NCBI RefSeq assembly: GCF_036010505.1
Contig: NZ_CP108569.1
Coordinates: forward strand, 1,800,001 to 1,864,000
DNA: 64,000 nt
Direction: 5' to 3'
Source of the DNA: Streptomyces sp. NBC_01197
Lineage (GTDB): Bacteria > Actinomycetota > Actinomycetes > Streptomycetales > Streptomycetaceae
Shown piece by piece: positions 9,036 to 18,336 of the stretch. Both the position numbers and the translations under genes were made by a program. The notes below the pieces were generated by a model. That model did not search any database and was not told where the DNA came from. It worked only from the letters and a program-made list of their open reading frames with translations. The first letter of the stretch is position 1. The number at the start of each line of letters is the position of its first letter.

Positions 9036-10760
9036 GTGACGACGAGGGCCACCGAGGACTCACCCACGTCCGATGACGATTACGACAGCGAGGTACCGGT
9101 ACGCCGCAGGAGTCCCGGAAGGTTCATCGTCACCTGGGCGACCACGACCGATCACAAGACGATCGGAACGATGTATCTGACGACATCGTTCGCCTTCTTC
9201 TGCATCGGCGGCGTGATGGCGCTCCTGATGCGAGCCGAGCTGGCGCGGCCGGGTACGCAGATCGTGTCGAACGAGCAGTACAACCAGGCCTTCACGATGC
9301 ACGGCACGATCATGCTGCTGATGTTCGCGACGCCGCTGTTCATCGGCTTCACCAACTGGATCATGCCGTTGCAGATCGGGGCGCCCGATGTGGCGTTCCC
9401 GCGGCTGAACCTCTTCGCCTACTGGCTGTACCTGTTCGGTGCGCTGATCGTGATGGGCGGGTTCCTCACCCCGGACGGGTCGGCCGACTTCGGCTGGTTC
9501 GCATACTCCCCGCTGAACAACCAGACCCACTCCCCCGGGGTCGGCGCGGACCTGTGGATCATGGGGCTGGCCTTCCAGGGCTTCGGCACGATCCTTGGTT
9601 CGGTCAACTTCATCACCACGATCATCTGCATGCGCGCCCCCGGTATGACGATGTTCCGGATGCCGATCTTCGTGTGGAACACGCTGCTCACCGCCGTGCT
9701 CGTGCTGCTGGCCTTCCCCGTACTGGCCGCCGCGCTGCTCGTGCTGGAGGCGGACCGCAAGTTCGGCGCCCATGTCTTCGACGCGCCCAACGGGGGGGCC
9801 CTGCTGTGGCAGCACCTCTTCTGGTTCTTCGGGCACCCGGAGGTGTACATCATCGCCCTGCCGTTCTTCGGGATCGTCACCGAGATCATCCCGGTGTTCT
9901 CCCGCAAGCCGGTCTTCGGCTACATCGGCCTGGTCGGGGCCACGATCTCCATCGCGGGGCTCTCGGTGACGGTGTGGGCCCACCACATGTTCGTCACCGG
10001 CGGTGTGCTCCTGCCGTTCTTCTCCTTCATGACCTTCCTGATCGCGGTGCCGACCGGTGTGAAGTTCTTCAACTGGATCGGCACGATGTGGAAGGGGTCG
10101 CTGTCCTTCGAGACACCGATGCTCTGGTCCATCGGCTTCCTGGTCACGTTCCTCTTCGGTGGTCTGACCGGTGTCATCCTGGCCTCGCCCCCGATGGACT
10201 TCCATGTGTCCGACTCGTACTTCGTGGTCGCGCACTTCCATTACGTGGTGTTCGGGACCGTGGTCTTCGCGATGTTCGCCGGGTTCTATTTCTGGTGGCC
10301 GAAGTTCACGGGCAAGATGCTGGACGAGCGGCTCGGCAAGATCAACTTCTGGACGCTCTTCGTGGGTTTCCACGGCACGTTCCTGGTGCAGCACTGGCTG
10401 GGCGCGGAGGGTATGCCGCGGCGGTACGCGGACTATCTCGCCGTTGACGGCTTCACCACGCTGAACACCATCTCGAGCATCAGCTCCTTCCTGCTGGGGC
10501 TCTCGCTGCTGCCGTTCTTCTACAACGTCTGGAAGACCGCCAAGTACGGCAAGCCGGTCACGGTCGACGACCCGTGGGGCTACGGCCGCTCGCTCGAATG
10601 GGCGACATCCTGCCCGCCGCCCCGGCACAACTTCACGACCCTTCCGAGGATCCGCTCGGAGGGCCCGGCGTTCGACCTCCACTACCCCGCGGTCAACGCT
10701 CTCCAAGCAGCGGGGCACACAGCGGGCGCCCCCTCATCCACCGGCGCCGGGGACGAGTAG
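9036..10760 (+). CDS. ctaD: Cytochrome c oxidase subunit I (aa3 type), orphan copy
   Basis: 574 residues, about 12 membrane helices. It carries heme a, heme a3 and CuB and reduces oxygen to water while pumping protons. All ligands are visible: H89 and H402 (heme a), H267 with the cross-linked tyrosine in HPEVY, H316-H317 (CuB) and H400 (heme a3). I chose the GTG at 9036 because AGGAG lies about 8 bases upstream; a GTG at 8988 would add 16 residues. No ctaC, ctaE or assembly genes are adjacent, so this is probably a paralogue of the main ctaCDFE operon copy. It would have to borrow the other subunits. It is transcribed away from rpsO. Confidence 0.95.
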   Translation: MTTRATEDSPTSDDDYDSEVPVRRRSPGRFIVTWATTTDHKTIGTMYLTTSFAFFCIGGVMALLMRAELARPGTQIVSNEQYNQAFTMHGTIMLLMFATPLFIGFTNWIMPLQIGAPDVAFPRLNLFAYWLYLFGALIVMGGFLTPDGSADFGWFAYSPLNNQTHSPGVGADLWIMGLAFQGFGTILGSVNFITTIICMRAPGMTMFRMPIFVWNTLLTAVLVLLAFPVLAAALLVLEADRKFGAHVFDAPNGGALLWQHLFWFFGHPEVYIIALPFFGIVTEIIPVFSRKPVFGYIGLVGATISIAGLSVTVWAHHMFVTGGVLLPFFSFMTFLIAVPTGVKFFNWIGTMWKGSLSFETPMLWSIGFLVTFLFGGLTGVILASPPMDFHVSDSYFVVAHFHYVVFGTVVFAMFAGFYFWWPKFTGKMLDERLGKINFWTLFVGFHGTFLVQHWLGAEGMPRRYADYLAVDGFTTLNTISSISSFLLGLSLLPFFYNVWKTAKYGKPVTVDDPWGYGRSLEWATSCPPPRHNFTTLPRIRSEGPAFDLHYPAVNALQAAGHTAGAPSSTGAGDE

Positions 10761-10814
10761 CGCAGCGAAAGAAGAGGAGAAGAAGAGAAGCGGAAGGGAC
10801 GGCGAGGAGACGGC

Positions 10815-11156
10815 GTGGCAACCGACGAAGACACCGCGCGCGGTCTCGTGCGGATCGAGGGGTATCTGCTGTGGAGCGCGGAACTGGAGGAGGCCCGGCG
10901 GCAGGCGGCCCGCTTCGCCGGCCAGCTGCCCTGGCTGACAACGGCCCAGCGGGACGAGGTGGAACGCGTCTACACGGCCGACCGGGTGGCCGTCTCCCGG
11001 GCCGTGCTCGTACGGATCTCGGGCCGGGCGGCCGAGCTGCGCGGCGAGTACACCGCGCGCTATGAGCAGTTGAAGCGGCGCTGCGTGTCGGTGACGGTGA
11101 TGGCAGTCGGTGCGGTGAGCGGTACGTATACGGCGATCGCGCTGCTCAGCCGGTGA
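10815..11156 (+). CDS. Small helical protein with C-terminal membrane segment
   Basis: 113 residues, GTG start with GAGGAG nine bases before it. Residues 1-85 are rich in Arg, Glu and Ala and predicted helical (WSAELEEARRQAARFAGQLPW, then DEVERVYTADRVAVSRAVLVR). A weak hydrophobic segment, VTVMAVGAVSGTYTAIALL, lies at the C-terminus. It follows ctaD by 54 bases, separated by a purine-rich tract, and is probably cotranscribed. I do not recognise the family; a cytochrome-oxidase accessory role is only suggested by position. Confidence 0.7.
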   Translation: MATDEDTARGLVRIEGYLLWSAELEEARRQAARFAGQLPWLTTAQRDEVERVYTADRVAVSRAVLVRISGRAAELRGEYTARYEQLKRRCVSVTVMAVGAVSGTYTAIALLSR

Positions 11157-11235
11157 CCACGCAGCACCCGCCGTCATCCCGGATCCACGTCGCCCGGAAC
11201 CCATGAGCGGGACCGGTCTCTCCAAGTAGGGTGAG

Positions 11236-11250
11236 CGAACAGCTTGTTCG
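11236..11250. promoter_or_regulatory. Palindrome upstream of the DUF397 gene
   Basis: CGAACAGCTTGTTCG, a perfect 6-3-6 dyad four bases downstream of a TAGGGT -10-like element, so it would lie at the transcription start. It resembles a LexA box (CGAAC-N4-GTTCG) but has five instead of four bases between half-sites. Confidence 0.45.
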
Positions 11251-11275
11251 TACGTGGTGAAGGGACCGGGCAGCC

Positions 11276-11569
11276 ATGGCTGACGCACACGACAAGGACC
11301 GCAAGGAACGCGAGAAGGAAGAGCTCTACGCCCTCGACATCTCCGGTGTCGAGTGGCAGGGCGCGCCCGGCACCTCGGAGCACGAGGAGCGGGTCGAGAT
11401 CGCGTATCTGCCGGACGGGGCCGTGGCCATGAGGTCGTCCGTCGACCACGGAACAGTGCTGCGGTACACGGAAGCGGAATGGCGCGCTTTCGTGCTGGGC
11501 GCCCGCGACGGCGAATTCGACCTGGAGCCCGCACCCCACAACGGCGGGATGACGAGCGCCGCGGAGTAG
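11276..11569 (+). CDS. DUF397-like protein
   Basis: 97 residues. After a charged N-terminus (many Lys, Glu, Asp) comes a DUF397-type core: SGVEWQGAPGTS, VEIAYLPDGAVAMRSS and RYTEAEWRAFVLGARDGEFD. DUF397 proteins are abundant in Streptomyces, usually beside XRE-type regulators, and some affect development or antibiotic production; here no such regulator is adjacent. A TAGGGT -10-like hexamer (11227-11232) and a palindrome (11236-11250) lie just upstream, so the gene probably has its own promoter. Confidence 0.8.
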   Translation: MADAHDKDRKEREKEELYALDISGVEWQGAPGTSEHEERVEIAYLPDGAVAMRSSVDHGTVLRYTEAEWRAFVLGARDGEFDLEPAPHNGGMTSAAE

Positions 11570-11880
11570 CCCGGGGCAGGGGACGGCCACGACGGATCGA
11601 TTTTGGGCGACTTTCGGCACCTTCCTTCCGTTATGACCGATGCCTTGTGGCGTAACAGGGCCTGTTTCGGGCGCCCCTTGACGTAAAGGTCACGCCCGAC
11701 GGTGCACTCCGTCATGCCGTCCCGGTACGAATGGTGATTAGGCTGGGACGGGGGCGCGGGCCAGAACCCGCAAACGGGGTGTTCGCGTCCTCACGGGGAG
11801 AGCCAGGCGGATCGGACGACAACGGTCGCCCCCCATCCACTACGGCACGAGGGTGCTAGAGCACACCAGCGGGAGGCATT
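11570..11880. other. 311-base non-coding region before the ParA-like gene
   Basis: No gene is seen. It holds a palindrome AACAGGGCCTGTT (11654-11666), which may end the DUF397 transcript. TTGACG at 11678-11683 has no well-placed -10. A TAGGCT -10-like hexamer (11739-11744) suits a roughly 130-base leader for the downstream gene. The ribosome site GGGAGG is at the right edge. Confidence 0.5.
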
Positions 11881-14800
11881 GTGAACAGCGATCGGGACGA
11901 GATTCGCGGGGGACCGAACACACCCGTCGACGATCAGTCCGACGCGGATCCCGCCGAGACGGGTGAGTTCACCATCGACTACACCCCTCCCGCCTGGTAC
12001 ACGCAGAACGCTTCGGACGCTCAGGCTTCGGACGCTCAGGCGAAGGAGCCGGCACCGGCCGATCCGCCGCCCGCTCCCACTCCCCCGCCGCCCGCTCCGC
12101 CGGTGCCTCGGCCCGAGATGCCCCAGGTGACTCAGGTGCCTCAGGTGCAGCCCACCGGTCCTGTCGGTGGGCCTGCGGCTGTGCCGGGGCTGCCGCTGAC
12201 GGGCGGGTTCCAGCCGAACTGGAGCCCGGCGCCGGCCGCTGCGGAGAAGGAAGAACCGGAGACGAAGGAAGCACCGGAGACGCGGGCCGGACGTCCAGCG
12301 GAGCCGGGTACTGGCGCGGCGCCCGAAGCGGACGCGGATTCCAAGTGGGACCGGATGCACGAATCGGACGGGGCTCCCGAGCAGGAGCCGGAGTCCGATC
12401 AGGAGCCGAAGTCCCGGGCCGATGCGGAATCTGCCCCGGAGTCATTCGGTGATTCCGTGTCCGAGGCCGGAGATGAGCCCGAGTCGGCGTCCGAGCCCGT
12501 CGCACCGGTCGTTCAGGACCAGGAACCGGAGCCGGCAGCAGAACCGGGCCCGAAGGGTGCGCCCGAGAAGGCAGCCGAGGCGTTCGGTGGGGGTGAGGTG
12601 GAGAGCGCGGACACCATGAAGTTCTCCCCCGCCGCGCTGAAGCGTGAGTTCGAGAAGCTCGAAGCGGCTGCGAAGGCCGCGCGGGAGCGGCCCTGGACCC
12701 CTCCGGGCACCGAGCCGGAGAGCACCCCGCCCGCCCCCGCTCCGACGGCCGGAACGTCCAGCGGGTCTCCCGGCCCCTATCGGTCCGACGCGTTCGCGGA
12801 TGTCGCCGCCTCGTTCGACCTGCCCGGCACTCCGCGCGGCACTGACAGGCGGAGTGACTTCGGGGCGGATTCCGGAGCGGCGGCCGGGCCCGTCCGAGAG
12901 GCCGCCGACGCCGTACCCGCGCCAACCGAGGCAGTCGAGGACGCGGTGCCGCCGCACGTTCCGGACGACCCGGAGCCGCAGGACGCGCCTCCCGCGCCCG
13001 CCCAGCCCTGGGCACCCGCGCCCTCCGCTTCGCCGCAGAGTGAACTGCCGCCGCTGCCGCCCGCGTTCCAGCCCGCCGCGCCGCCGCCCGCTCCGCAGTG
13101 GCCGGTGAGCACGCCGAGCGCCGATCAGTCGCAGCCGTACCCCGGGCCGCACCAGCCGCAGCCGCAGGGCCCGCCCGCGGTCGGTCCGGCGGCTCCCCCG
13201 GCGCCGCCGTCCTGGCCCCCGCAGACCGCCCAGCCGGCCGGCGAGCAGGGTGGTTACGGCTTCCCGCGGTCCCCCGAGCCTGCTGCCCCTCAGCAGCCAC
13301 AGCAGCCCCAGCAACAGACACCGGGCACGCCTCCCCCGGCTCAGGTTCCGCAGGGACAGGCCGGTTACGGGTTCCCGCAGCCGGCCCCCAGCCTCCCCGC
13401 ACCCCAACAGCCGCAGCAGCCGCAGCCTGGTTACGGGTTCCCGCAGCAACCACTGCCGCCCCAGGCACCTCAGCCGCCGCACAGCGGATATGGGTTCCCG
13501 CAGCAGCAGGCTCCGCAGGGGCAGGCCGGTTACGGATTCCCGCAGCCGGCCCCCGACCTCCCCGCACCGCAGCAGCCGCAGGCACCCCAGGCACAGCAGC
13601 CTCAGCAGCACCCCGAATCAGGCTACGGCTTCCCGCAGCCCGGTGCCCCTGCCCCGAACCTGCCCGCGCAGCAGAATCCGCAGGCCCAGGATCCCCGGCA
13701 GGCCCAGCAGCCCGGCGCCCCCGTCGACCCCCGCACCGGAGCCGCGTGGCCGCAGCCCGTTGCCCATGATCAGCGGGAGCGTTCGGTTCCGGGTGCGCCG
13801 CTCGGGTACACGGCGGCCGTCGAGCTGTCGTCCGACCGGCTGATCCGCAACAAGCAGAAGACGAAGAGCAGTCGCAGCGGTCCGGCCGGTGGTTCGCGCT
13901 TCAAGATCGGCGGCAAGAAGGAGGAGGCCGAGCGGCAGCGCAAGCTCGAACTCATCCGGACGCCGGTCCTCTCCTGCTACCGGATCGCCGTCATCAGCCT
14001 CAAGGGCGGTGTCGGCAAGACCACCACGACGACCGCGCTGGGCGCCACGCTCGCCACCGAACGGCAGGACAAGATCCTGGCGATCGATGCCAACCCGGAC
14101 GCCGGAACGCTCGGCAGGCGGGTACGGCGTGAGACCGGGGCCACCATCCGAGACCTGGTCCAGGCGATCCCGCACCTCAACTCGTACATGGACATCCGCC
14201 GGTTCACCTCGCAGGCGCCCTCCGGTCTGGAGATCATCGCCAACGACGTGGACCCCGCCGTCTCCACCACGTTCAACGACGAGGACTACCGCCGGGCCAT
14301 CGACGTCCTGGGCAAGCAGTACCCGGTCATCCTGACCGACTCCGGTACGGGGCTGCTCTACAGCGCGATGCGGGGCGTACTCGACCTCGCCGACCAGCTG
14401 ATCATCGTCTCCACCCCCTCCGTCGACGGCGCCTCCAGTGCGAGCACCACGCTCGACTGGCTCTCGGCGCACGGCTATTCGGACCTGGTCGCCCGGTCGC
14501 TCACCGTGATCTCGGGGGTCCGCGAGACCGGCAAGATGATCAAGGTCGACGACATCGTGCAGCACTTCGAGACCCGCTGCCGTGCGGTCGTCGTCGTGCC
14601 GTTCGACGAGCACCTGTCGGCGGGTGCCGAGGTCGACCTGGACATGATGCGGCCGAAGACCCGCGAGGCGTACTTCAACCTCTCCGCCCTGGTCGCCGAG
14701 GACTTCCAACGCGCCCAGCAGGCGCAGGGGTTGTGGACCGGCAGCGGCCAGGCCTCGCCTCCGCACATGGCCCCGCCGCTGCCCGGTCGGCAGCAGCCGT

Positions 14801-15192
14801 ACCCGCCCCAGGGGCCGCAGGCACCTCAAGGACCGCAGCAGCCCTACGGAGGTCAGCAGCCTCCGCAGGGCCAGCCCCCGCAGCAGCCCTATCCGCCGCA
14901 GCAAGGGGGCTGGCAGCAGCAGTCGGCGCAGCCCGGCCGGCCGGGACAGCAGGGTCAGGGGCAACAGGCTCCGGGACAACAGGGTCAGGGGCATCCGGGA
15001 CAGCCCGGCCAGCCTCCCCCGCCGGGGCAGCCCTGGCAGCAGCAGCCGGGACAGCCGCTCCCCCAGCCGCAGCAGCAGGGACACCCAGGTCAGCCCGGTC
15101 AGCCCGGTCAGCCTGAGTCGCAGGGACCCGTGCCGCCCGCCGGGTGGCCTCAGCAGCAGCCCCCGCAGGCACCGGCGGCCCCTCAGCAGTAA
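11881..15192 (+). CDS. Very large MinD/ParA-like ATPase with Pro/Gln-rich arms (SCO5717 type)
   Basis: 1103 residues, GTG start preceded by GGGAGG. Residues 1-690 are acidic then Pro/Ala/Gln-rich and low complexity, with six GYGFPQ/GYGFPR-centred repeats between about residues 457 and 590. A SIMIBI ATPase domain follows (about 700-950) with the deviant Walker [10 protein letters not shown] (K708-T715, catalytic K713), [15 protein letters not shown] and [14 protein letters not shown]. The last 140 residues are again Gln/Pro/Gly-rich. This matches the Streptomyces family I know as SCO5717-type growth-regulating ATPase, which in S. coelicolor sits next to the ESX (type VII) secretion genes. No ESX gene is present here. 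A perfect hairpin follows the stop. Confidence 0.88.
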   Translation: MNSDRDEIRGGPNTPVDDQSDADPAETGEFTIDYTPPAWYTQNASDAQASDAQAKEPAPADPPPAPTPPPPAPPVPRPEMPQVTQVPQVQPTGPVGGPAAVPGLPLTGGFQPNWSPAPAAAEKEEPETKEAPETRAGRPAEPGTGAAPEADADSKWDRMHESDGAPEQEPESDQEPKSRADAESAPESFGDSVSEAGDEPESASEPVAPVVQDQEPEPAAEPGPKGAPEKAAEAFGGGEVESADTMKFSPAALKREFEKLEAAAKAARERPWTPPGTEPESTPPAPAPTAGTSSGSPGPYRSDAFADVAASFDLPGTPRGTDRRSDFGADSGAAAGPVREAADAVPAPTEAVEDAVPPHVPDDPEPQDAPPAPAQPWAPAPSASPQSELPPLPPAFQPAAPPPAPQWPVSTPSADQSQPYPGPHQPQPQGPPAVGPAAPPAPPSWPPQTAQPAGEQGGYGFPRSPEPAAPQQPQQPQQQTPGTPPPAQVPQGQAGYGFPQPAPSLPAPQQPQQPQPGYGFPQQPLPPQAPQPPHSGYGFPQQQAPQGQAGYGFPQPAPDLPAPQQPQAPQAQQPQQHPESGYGFPQPGAPAPNLPAQQNPQAQDPRQAQQPGAPVDPRTGAAWPQPVAHDQRERSVPGAPLGYTAAVELSSDRLIRNKQKTKSSRSGPAGGSRFKIGGKKEEAERQRKLELIRTPVLSCYRIAVISLKGGVGKTTTTTALGATLATERQDKILAIDANPDAGTLGRRVRRETGATIRDLVQAIPHLNSYMDIRRFTSQAPSGLEIIANDVDPAVSTTFNDEDYRRAIDVLGKQYPVILTDSGTGLLYSAMRGVLDLADQLIIVSTPSVDGASSASTTLDWLSAHGYSDLVARSLTVISGVRETGKMIKVDDIVQHFETRCRAVVVVPFDEHLSAGAEVDLDMMRPKTREAYFNLSALVAEDFQRAQQAQGLWTGSGQASPPHMAPPLPGRQQPYPPQGPQAPQGPQQPYGGQQPPQGQPPQQPYPPQQGGWQQQSAQPGRPGQQGQGQQAPGQQGQGHPGQPGQPPPPGQPWQQQPGQPLPQPQQQGHPGQPGQPGQPESQGPVPPAGWPQQQPPQAPAAPQQ

Positions 15193-15212
15193 GGCGATAA
15201 GGGTATAGACCA

Positions 15213-15250
15213 CTGAAGGCCCACACCGTGCGAACGGTGTGGGCCTTCAG
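15213..15250. terminator. Strong terminator after the ParA-like gene
   Basis: A perfect 17-base-pair stem (15213-15229 with 15234-15250) closed by the tetraloop GCGA, 20 bases after the stop codon. It is the cleanest terminator in the window and isolates the ATPase gene from the ABC operon. Confidence 0.9.
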
Positions 15251-15285
15251 ACATTTGTGCAGACCAGGCACGGTCTTGACGACCG

Positions 15286-15314
15286 TTGACATGTCTAAAC
15301 CACCGCTGATAAAC
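15286..15314 (+). promoter_or_regulatory. Candidate promoter of the peptide ABC operon
   Basis: A -35 element TTGACA (15286-15291) is followed after 16 bases by GATAAA in the context TGATAAAC (15308-15313). This would start transcription near 15320, about 50 bases before the solute-binding gene. A second TTGAC lies ten bases upstream (15276). Confidence 0.6.
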
Positions 15315-15369
15315 CTTCGCTTCACCAGCTGGCGACTCCATGATTCACCCTGACGCGAGGTCAACGCCC

Positions 15370-17262
15370 ATGGACAGAAGAGTTCCGACCGGCACAATCC
15401 AGCACCGATCCCGTTCCCGTCTGCTCCTGGCCACCGGTGCGACCGCCTTCGCCCTGATGGCCGCCGCCGCGACCCCGCTGAACCCGGCTCCCCAACAGGC
15501 CCACGCCGCAACAGCCAAGGCGGCGGACACGGCTGAATCCGGCTCAGGGGACGGCTCCGGTGGCAAGAAGGTCCTCACCGTCGCCGTCAATCAGAGCGTC
15601 GACTCGATGAGTCCGTTCCTCGCCACACGCCTGGTGTCCACCACCGCGCTGCGCCTGATGTACGACTACCTGACGAACTATGACGTCAAGGACGGCCACA
15701 CCGTCCCGGGTCTCGCCACCACGTGGAAGTCGTCGGCCTCCAAGCTGACCTGGACCTTCACCATCCGTAAGAACTCCAAGTGGTCCGACGGGCAGCAGGC
15801 CACCGCCGACGACGCGGCCTGGACGTTCAACAAGATGATGACGGACGGTGCGGCCGCCACCGCCAACGGCAGCTTCACCTCGAACTTCAAGAAGGTCACG
15901 GCGCCCGATCCGCAGACGCTGGTCGTGCAGCTGAAGAAGCCTCAGGCCACGATGACCGCGCTCGACGTGCCGATCGTGCCGAAGCACGTCTGGGAGAGCG
16001 TCAAGGACTTCTCGAAGTTCAACAACGACAAGCAGTTCCCGGTCGTCGGCAACGGCCCCTTCCTCCTGACCGACTACAAGGTCGACCAGTATCTGAAGTT
16101 CAAGCCGAACAGGACGTTCTGGCGGGGCGCCCCGAAGTTCGACGAGCTCGACTTCAAGTACTACAAGGACAACGACGCCGCGGTCGCCGCCCTGGAGAAG
16201 GGTGAGGTCTCCTTCGTCCAGGGCCTCACACCCGCTCAGGCGGCAGCCCTGAAGACCGAGAAGAACATCAAGGTCAACGACGCCCCCGGCCGCCGCTTCT
16301 ACGCGCTCGCCACCAACCCGGGCGCCAAGGCCAAGAACGGCCAGAAGATCGGCAACGGCAACCCCGCCCTGCTCGACCCCCGGGTCCGCCGGGCGCTGTT
16401 CGCCGCGACCGACACCAAGACCATCATCGACAAGGTCTTCCAGGGGCATGCCGTGCAGGGCGCCGGCTATATCCCGCCGCGCTTCTCCAGCTACTTCTGG
16501 AAACCGTCGGCGAGCCAGCAGATCGCCTACGACCCGGCCAAGGCGGCAACCCTGCTGGACCAGGCGGGCTACAAGAAGAACGGTGCCGGCAAGCGCGTCG
16601 GCAAGGACGGCAAGCCGCTCAGCTTCCGGCTGCTCTGCCACGCCACCGACCCGAACGACAAGGCCATCGGCCAGTACATGCAGGAGTGGTGGGGCAAGCT
16701 GGGCATCGGGCTCAAGATGAGCTGTCTCGACAACGTGTCCGACCCCTGGCTGGCCGGCCAGTACGATTTGGCCTTCGACGGGTACTCGGTCAATCCCGAC
16801 CCGGACTACGTCCTCTCCATCCACACCTGTGCGGCGCTGCCCGACACGCCCAAGGACACGGGTGCCACGGACAACTTCATCTGCGACAAGAAGTTCGACG
16901 GCCTCTACGCCCAGCAGGCCGCCGAGTACGACCCGGCCAAACGGGCCGATCTGGTGAAGCAGATGGAGTCGCGGCTGTACGACACCGGGTACATGAATGT
17001 CATGGCCTATCCGAACGCGGTCGAGGCGTACCGTACCGACCAGATCAAGTCCATCGACACGATGCCCCAGGCGGCGGGCAACATCTGGGGCCAGGACGGC
17101 TACTGGAGCTGGTGGTCGGCGGTCCCCGCCGACCACAGCACCTCGAAGTCGTCGGGTTCCTCGACGGGGCTCGTCATCGGCATCGTGGCAGCTGTCATCG
17201 TCATCGGGCTCGGAGGCTTCGTCGCCCTGCGCCGCCGTTCCACCGCGGAAGACCGTGAATAA
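15370..17262 (+). CDS. ABC transporter solute-binding protein, peptide family, with C-terminal membrane anchor
   Basis: 630 residues of the SBP_bac_5 (DppA/OppA) family, which binds peptides or related solutes outside the cell. GCGAGG nine bases upstream supports the ATG at 15370; an ATG at 15340 has no ribosome site. A classical signal peptide (RSRSRLLLATGATAFALMA) ends near AHA at residue 46. There is no lipobox cysteine. The mature domain shows the family features YDYLTN and WTFTIRKNSKWSDGQ. The C-terminus is a Ser/Thr stretch, one membrane helix (LVIGIVAAVIVIGLGGFVAL) and a basic tail, so the protein is anchored by its C-terminus rather than by lipid. It is the first gene of a five-gene operon. 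Confidence 0.93.
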   Translation: MDRRVPTGTIQHRSRSRLLLATGATAFALMAAAATPLNPAPQQAHAATAKAADTAESGSGDGSGGKKVLTVAVNQSVDSMSPFLATRLVSTTALRLMYDYLTNYDVKDGHTVPGLATTWKSSASKLTWTFTIRKNSKWSDGQQATADDAAWTFNKMMTDGAAATANGSFTSNFKKVTAPDPQTLVVQLKKPQATMTALDVPIVPKHVWESVKDFSKFNNDKQFPVVGNGPFLLTDYKVDQYLKFKPNRTFWRGAPKFDELDFKYYKDNDAAVAALEKGEVSFVQGLTPAQAAALKTEKNIKVNDAPGRRFYALATNPGAKAKNGQKIGNGNPALLDPRVRRALFAATDTKTIIDKVFQGHAVQGAGYIPPRFSSYFWKPSASQQIAYDPAKAATLLDQAGYKKNGAGKRVGKDGKPLSFRLLCHATDPNDKAIGQYMQEWWGKLGIGLKMSCLDNVSDPWLAGQYDLAFDGYSVNPDPDYVLSIHTCAALPDTPKDTGATDNFICDKKFDGLYAQQAAEYDPAKRADLVKQMESRLYDTGYMNVMAYPNAVEAYRTDQIKSIDTMPQAAGNIWGQDGYWSWWSAVPADHSTSKSSGSSTGLVIGIVAAVIVIGLGGFVALRRRSTAEDRE

Positions 17263-17265
17263 CCC

Positions 17266-18336
17266 ATGAGCGCTGCTAGCACCACTCCGCTCGCGGAGGG
17301 TGCGGCCGACGGCCCGGTCCAGATCAAGACCGGGCCGTCCGGCCCCCGCACCCGTAACGCGACCGCGTATCTGCTGTACGTGGCGGGCAAGCTCGGCGGC
17401 GCGGCCGTCTCGCTGTTCGCTGTCCTGGTCACCAGCTTCTTCCTGTTCCGGATCATCCCGGGCGACCCGGTCCGTACGATGACGCACGGCCGCCCGGTCA
17501 CCCATGGGCAGCTGCTCGCCCTGCGCAAGCAGCTGGGGCTCGATCTGCCGGTCTGGCAGCAGTTCACCCAGTACTGCACCAAGGCGCTCAGCGGCGATCT
17601 GGGCATCTCGTACCAGTTCCACGCCCCCGTCGGGCAGCTGATCGCGCAGAAACTGCCCGCGACACTGCTGCTCACCGGTGTCGCCGTGGTGATCTACTCC
17701 GCGCTCGGCCTCTGGCTCGGCACCCGCTCCGCCTGGGGGCACGGGGGGCTCGGCGACCGGCTCTCGACCGGGGTGGCGCTGACCCTGTGGTCGGTGCCCG
17801 CCTTCTGGCTCGGGCTGCTGCTGATCATCGTGTTCTCGGTCGGCATCGGCCCGATCCCCGGAATGTTCCCGACCGGCGGCATGGAGTCCGGCGGTCTGTC
17901 CGGCTTCGCGTACGTCACCGATGTGGCGCACCACATGGTGCTGCCCGTCATCACTCTCGTAGCGGTCGGTTACGCGCAGACCCTCCTGGTGATGCGCTCC
18001 TCGCTGCTGGACGAGATGGGCAGCGACTATCTGACGACGGCGCGGGCCAAGGGGCTGCGCGACGTTCTGGTGCGCCGCCGGCACGCCGTGCCCAATGCCA
18101 TGCTGCCGACCATGACCATGATCTTCATCAACTTCGGGCATGTGGCGGCCGGTTCGATCCTGGTCGAGACGGTGTTCTCCTGGCCCGGCGTCGGCGGTCT
18201 CTTCTACTCGGCGCTGAGCGTGCCCGATCTGCCGTTGGTGCAGGGGCTGTTCGTGGTCTTCGCGGGCGCGATGATCGTGATGAACCTGCTCGCCGATCTG
18301 CTCTATCCGCTGCTCGATCCCAGGGTGGGCCGATGA
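17266..18336 (+). CDS. Peptide ABC transporter permease, DppB/OppB type
   Basis: 356 residues. About 40 cytoplasmic residues are followed by a first helix (AVSLFAVLVTSFFLFRIIPGDPVR, typical DppB start) and five more helices. The EAA coupling loop is DYLTTARAKGLRDVLVRRRHAVPNA near residue 250. It starts three bases after the solute-binding gene and its stop overlaps the next permease start (ATGA), so the genes are translationally coupled. Confidence 0.95.
   Translation: MSAASTTPLAEGAADGPVQIKTGPSGPRTRNATAYLLYVAGKLGGAAVSLFAVLVTSFFLFRIIPGDPVRTMTHGRPVTHGQLLALRKQLGLDLPVWQQFTQYCTKALSGDLGISYQFHAPVGQLIAQKLPATLLLTGVAVVIYSALGLWLGTRSAWGHGGLGDRLSTGVALTLWSVPAFWLGLLLIIVFSVGIGPIPGMFPTGGMESGGLSGFAYVTDVAHHMVLPVITLVAVGYAQTLLVMRSSLLDEMGSDYLTTARAKGLRDVLVRRRHAVPNAMLPTMTMIFINFGHVAAGSILVETVFSWPGVGGLFYSALSVPDLPLVQGLFVVFAGAMIVMNLLADLLYPLLDPRVGR

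Noticed and set aside
11678..11706. TTGACG as -35 of the ParA-like gene
   Set aside because: There is no TANNNT at 16-19 bases. The TAGGCT at 11739 is too far away to pair with it.
12777..13611. Minus-strand and other-frame ORFs in the Pro/Gln-rich region of the ParA-like gene
   Set aside because: They are alternative readings of a low-complexity repeat region. The frame with the ATPase domain is continuous across 11881-15192.
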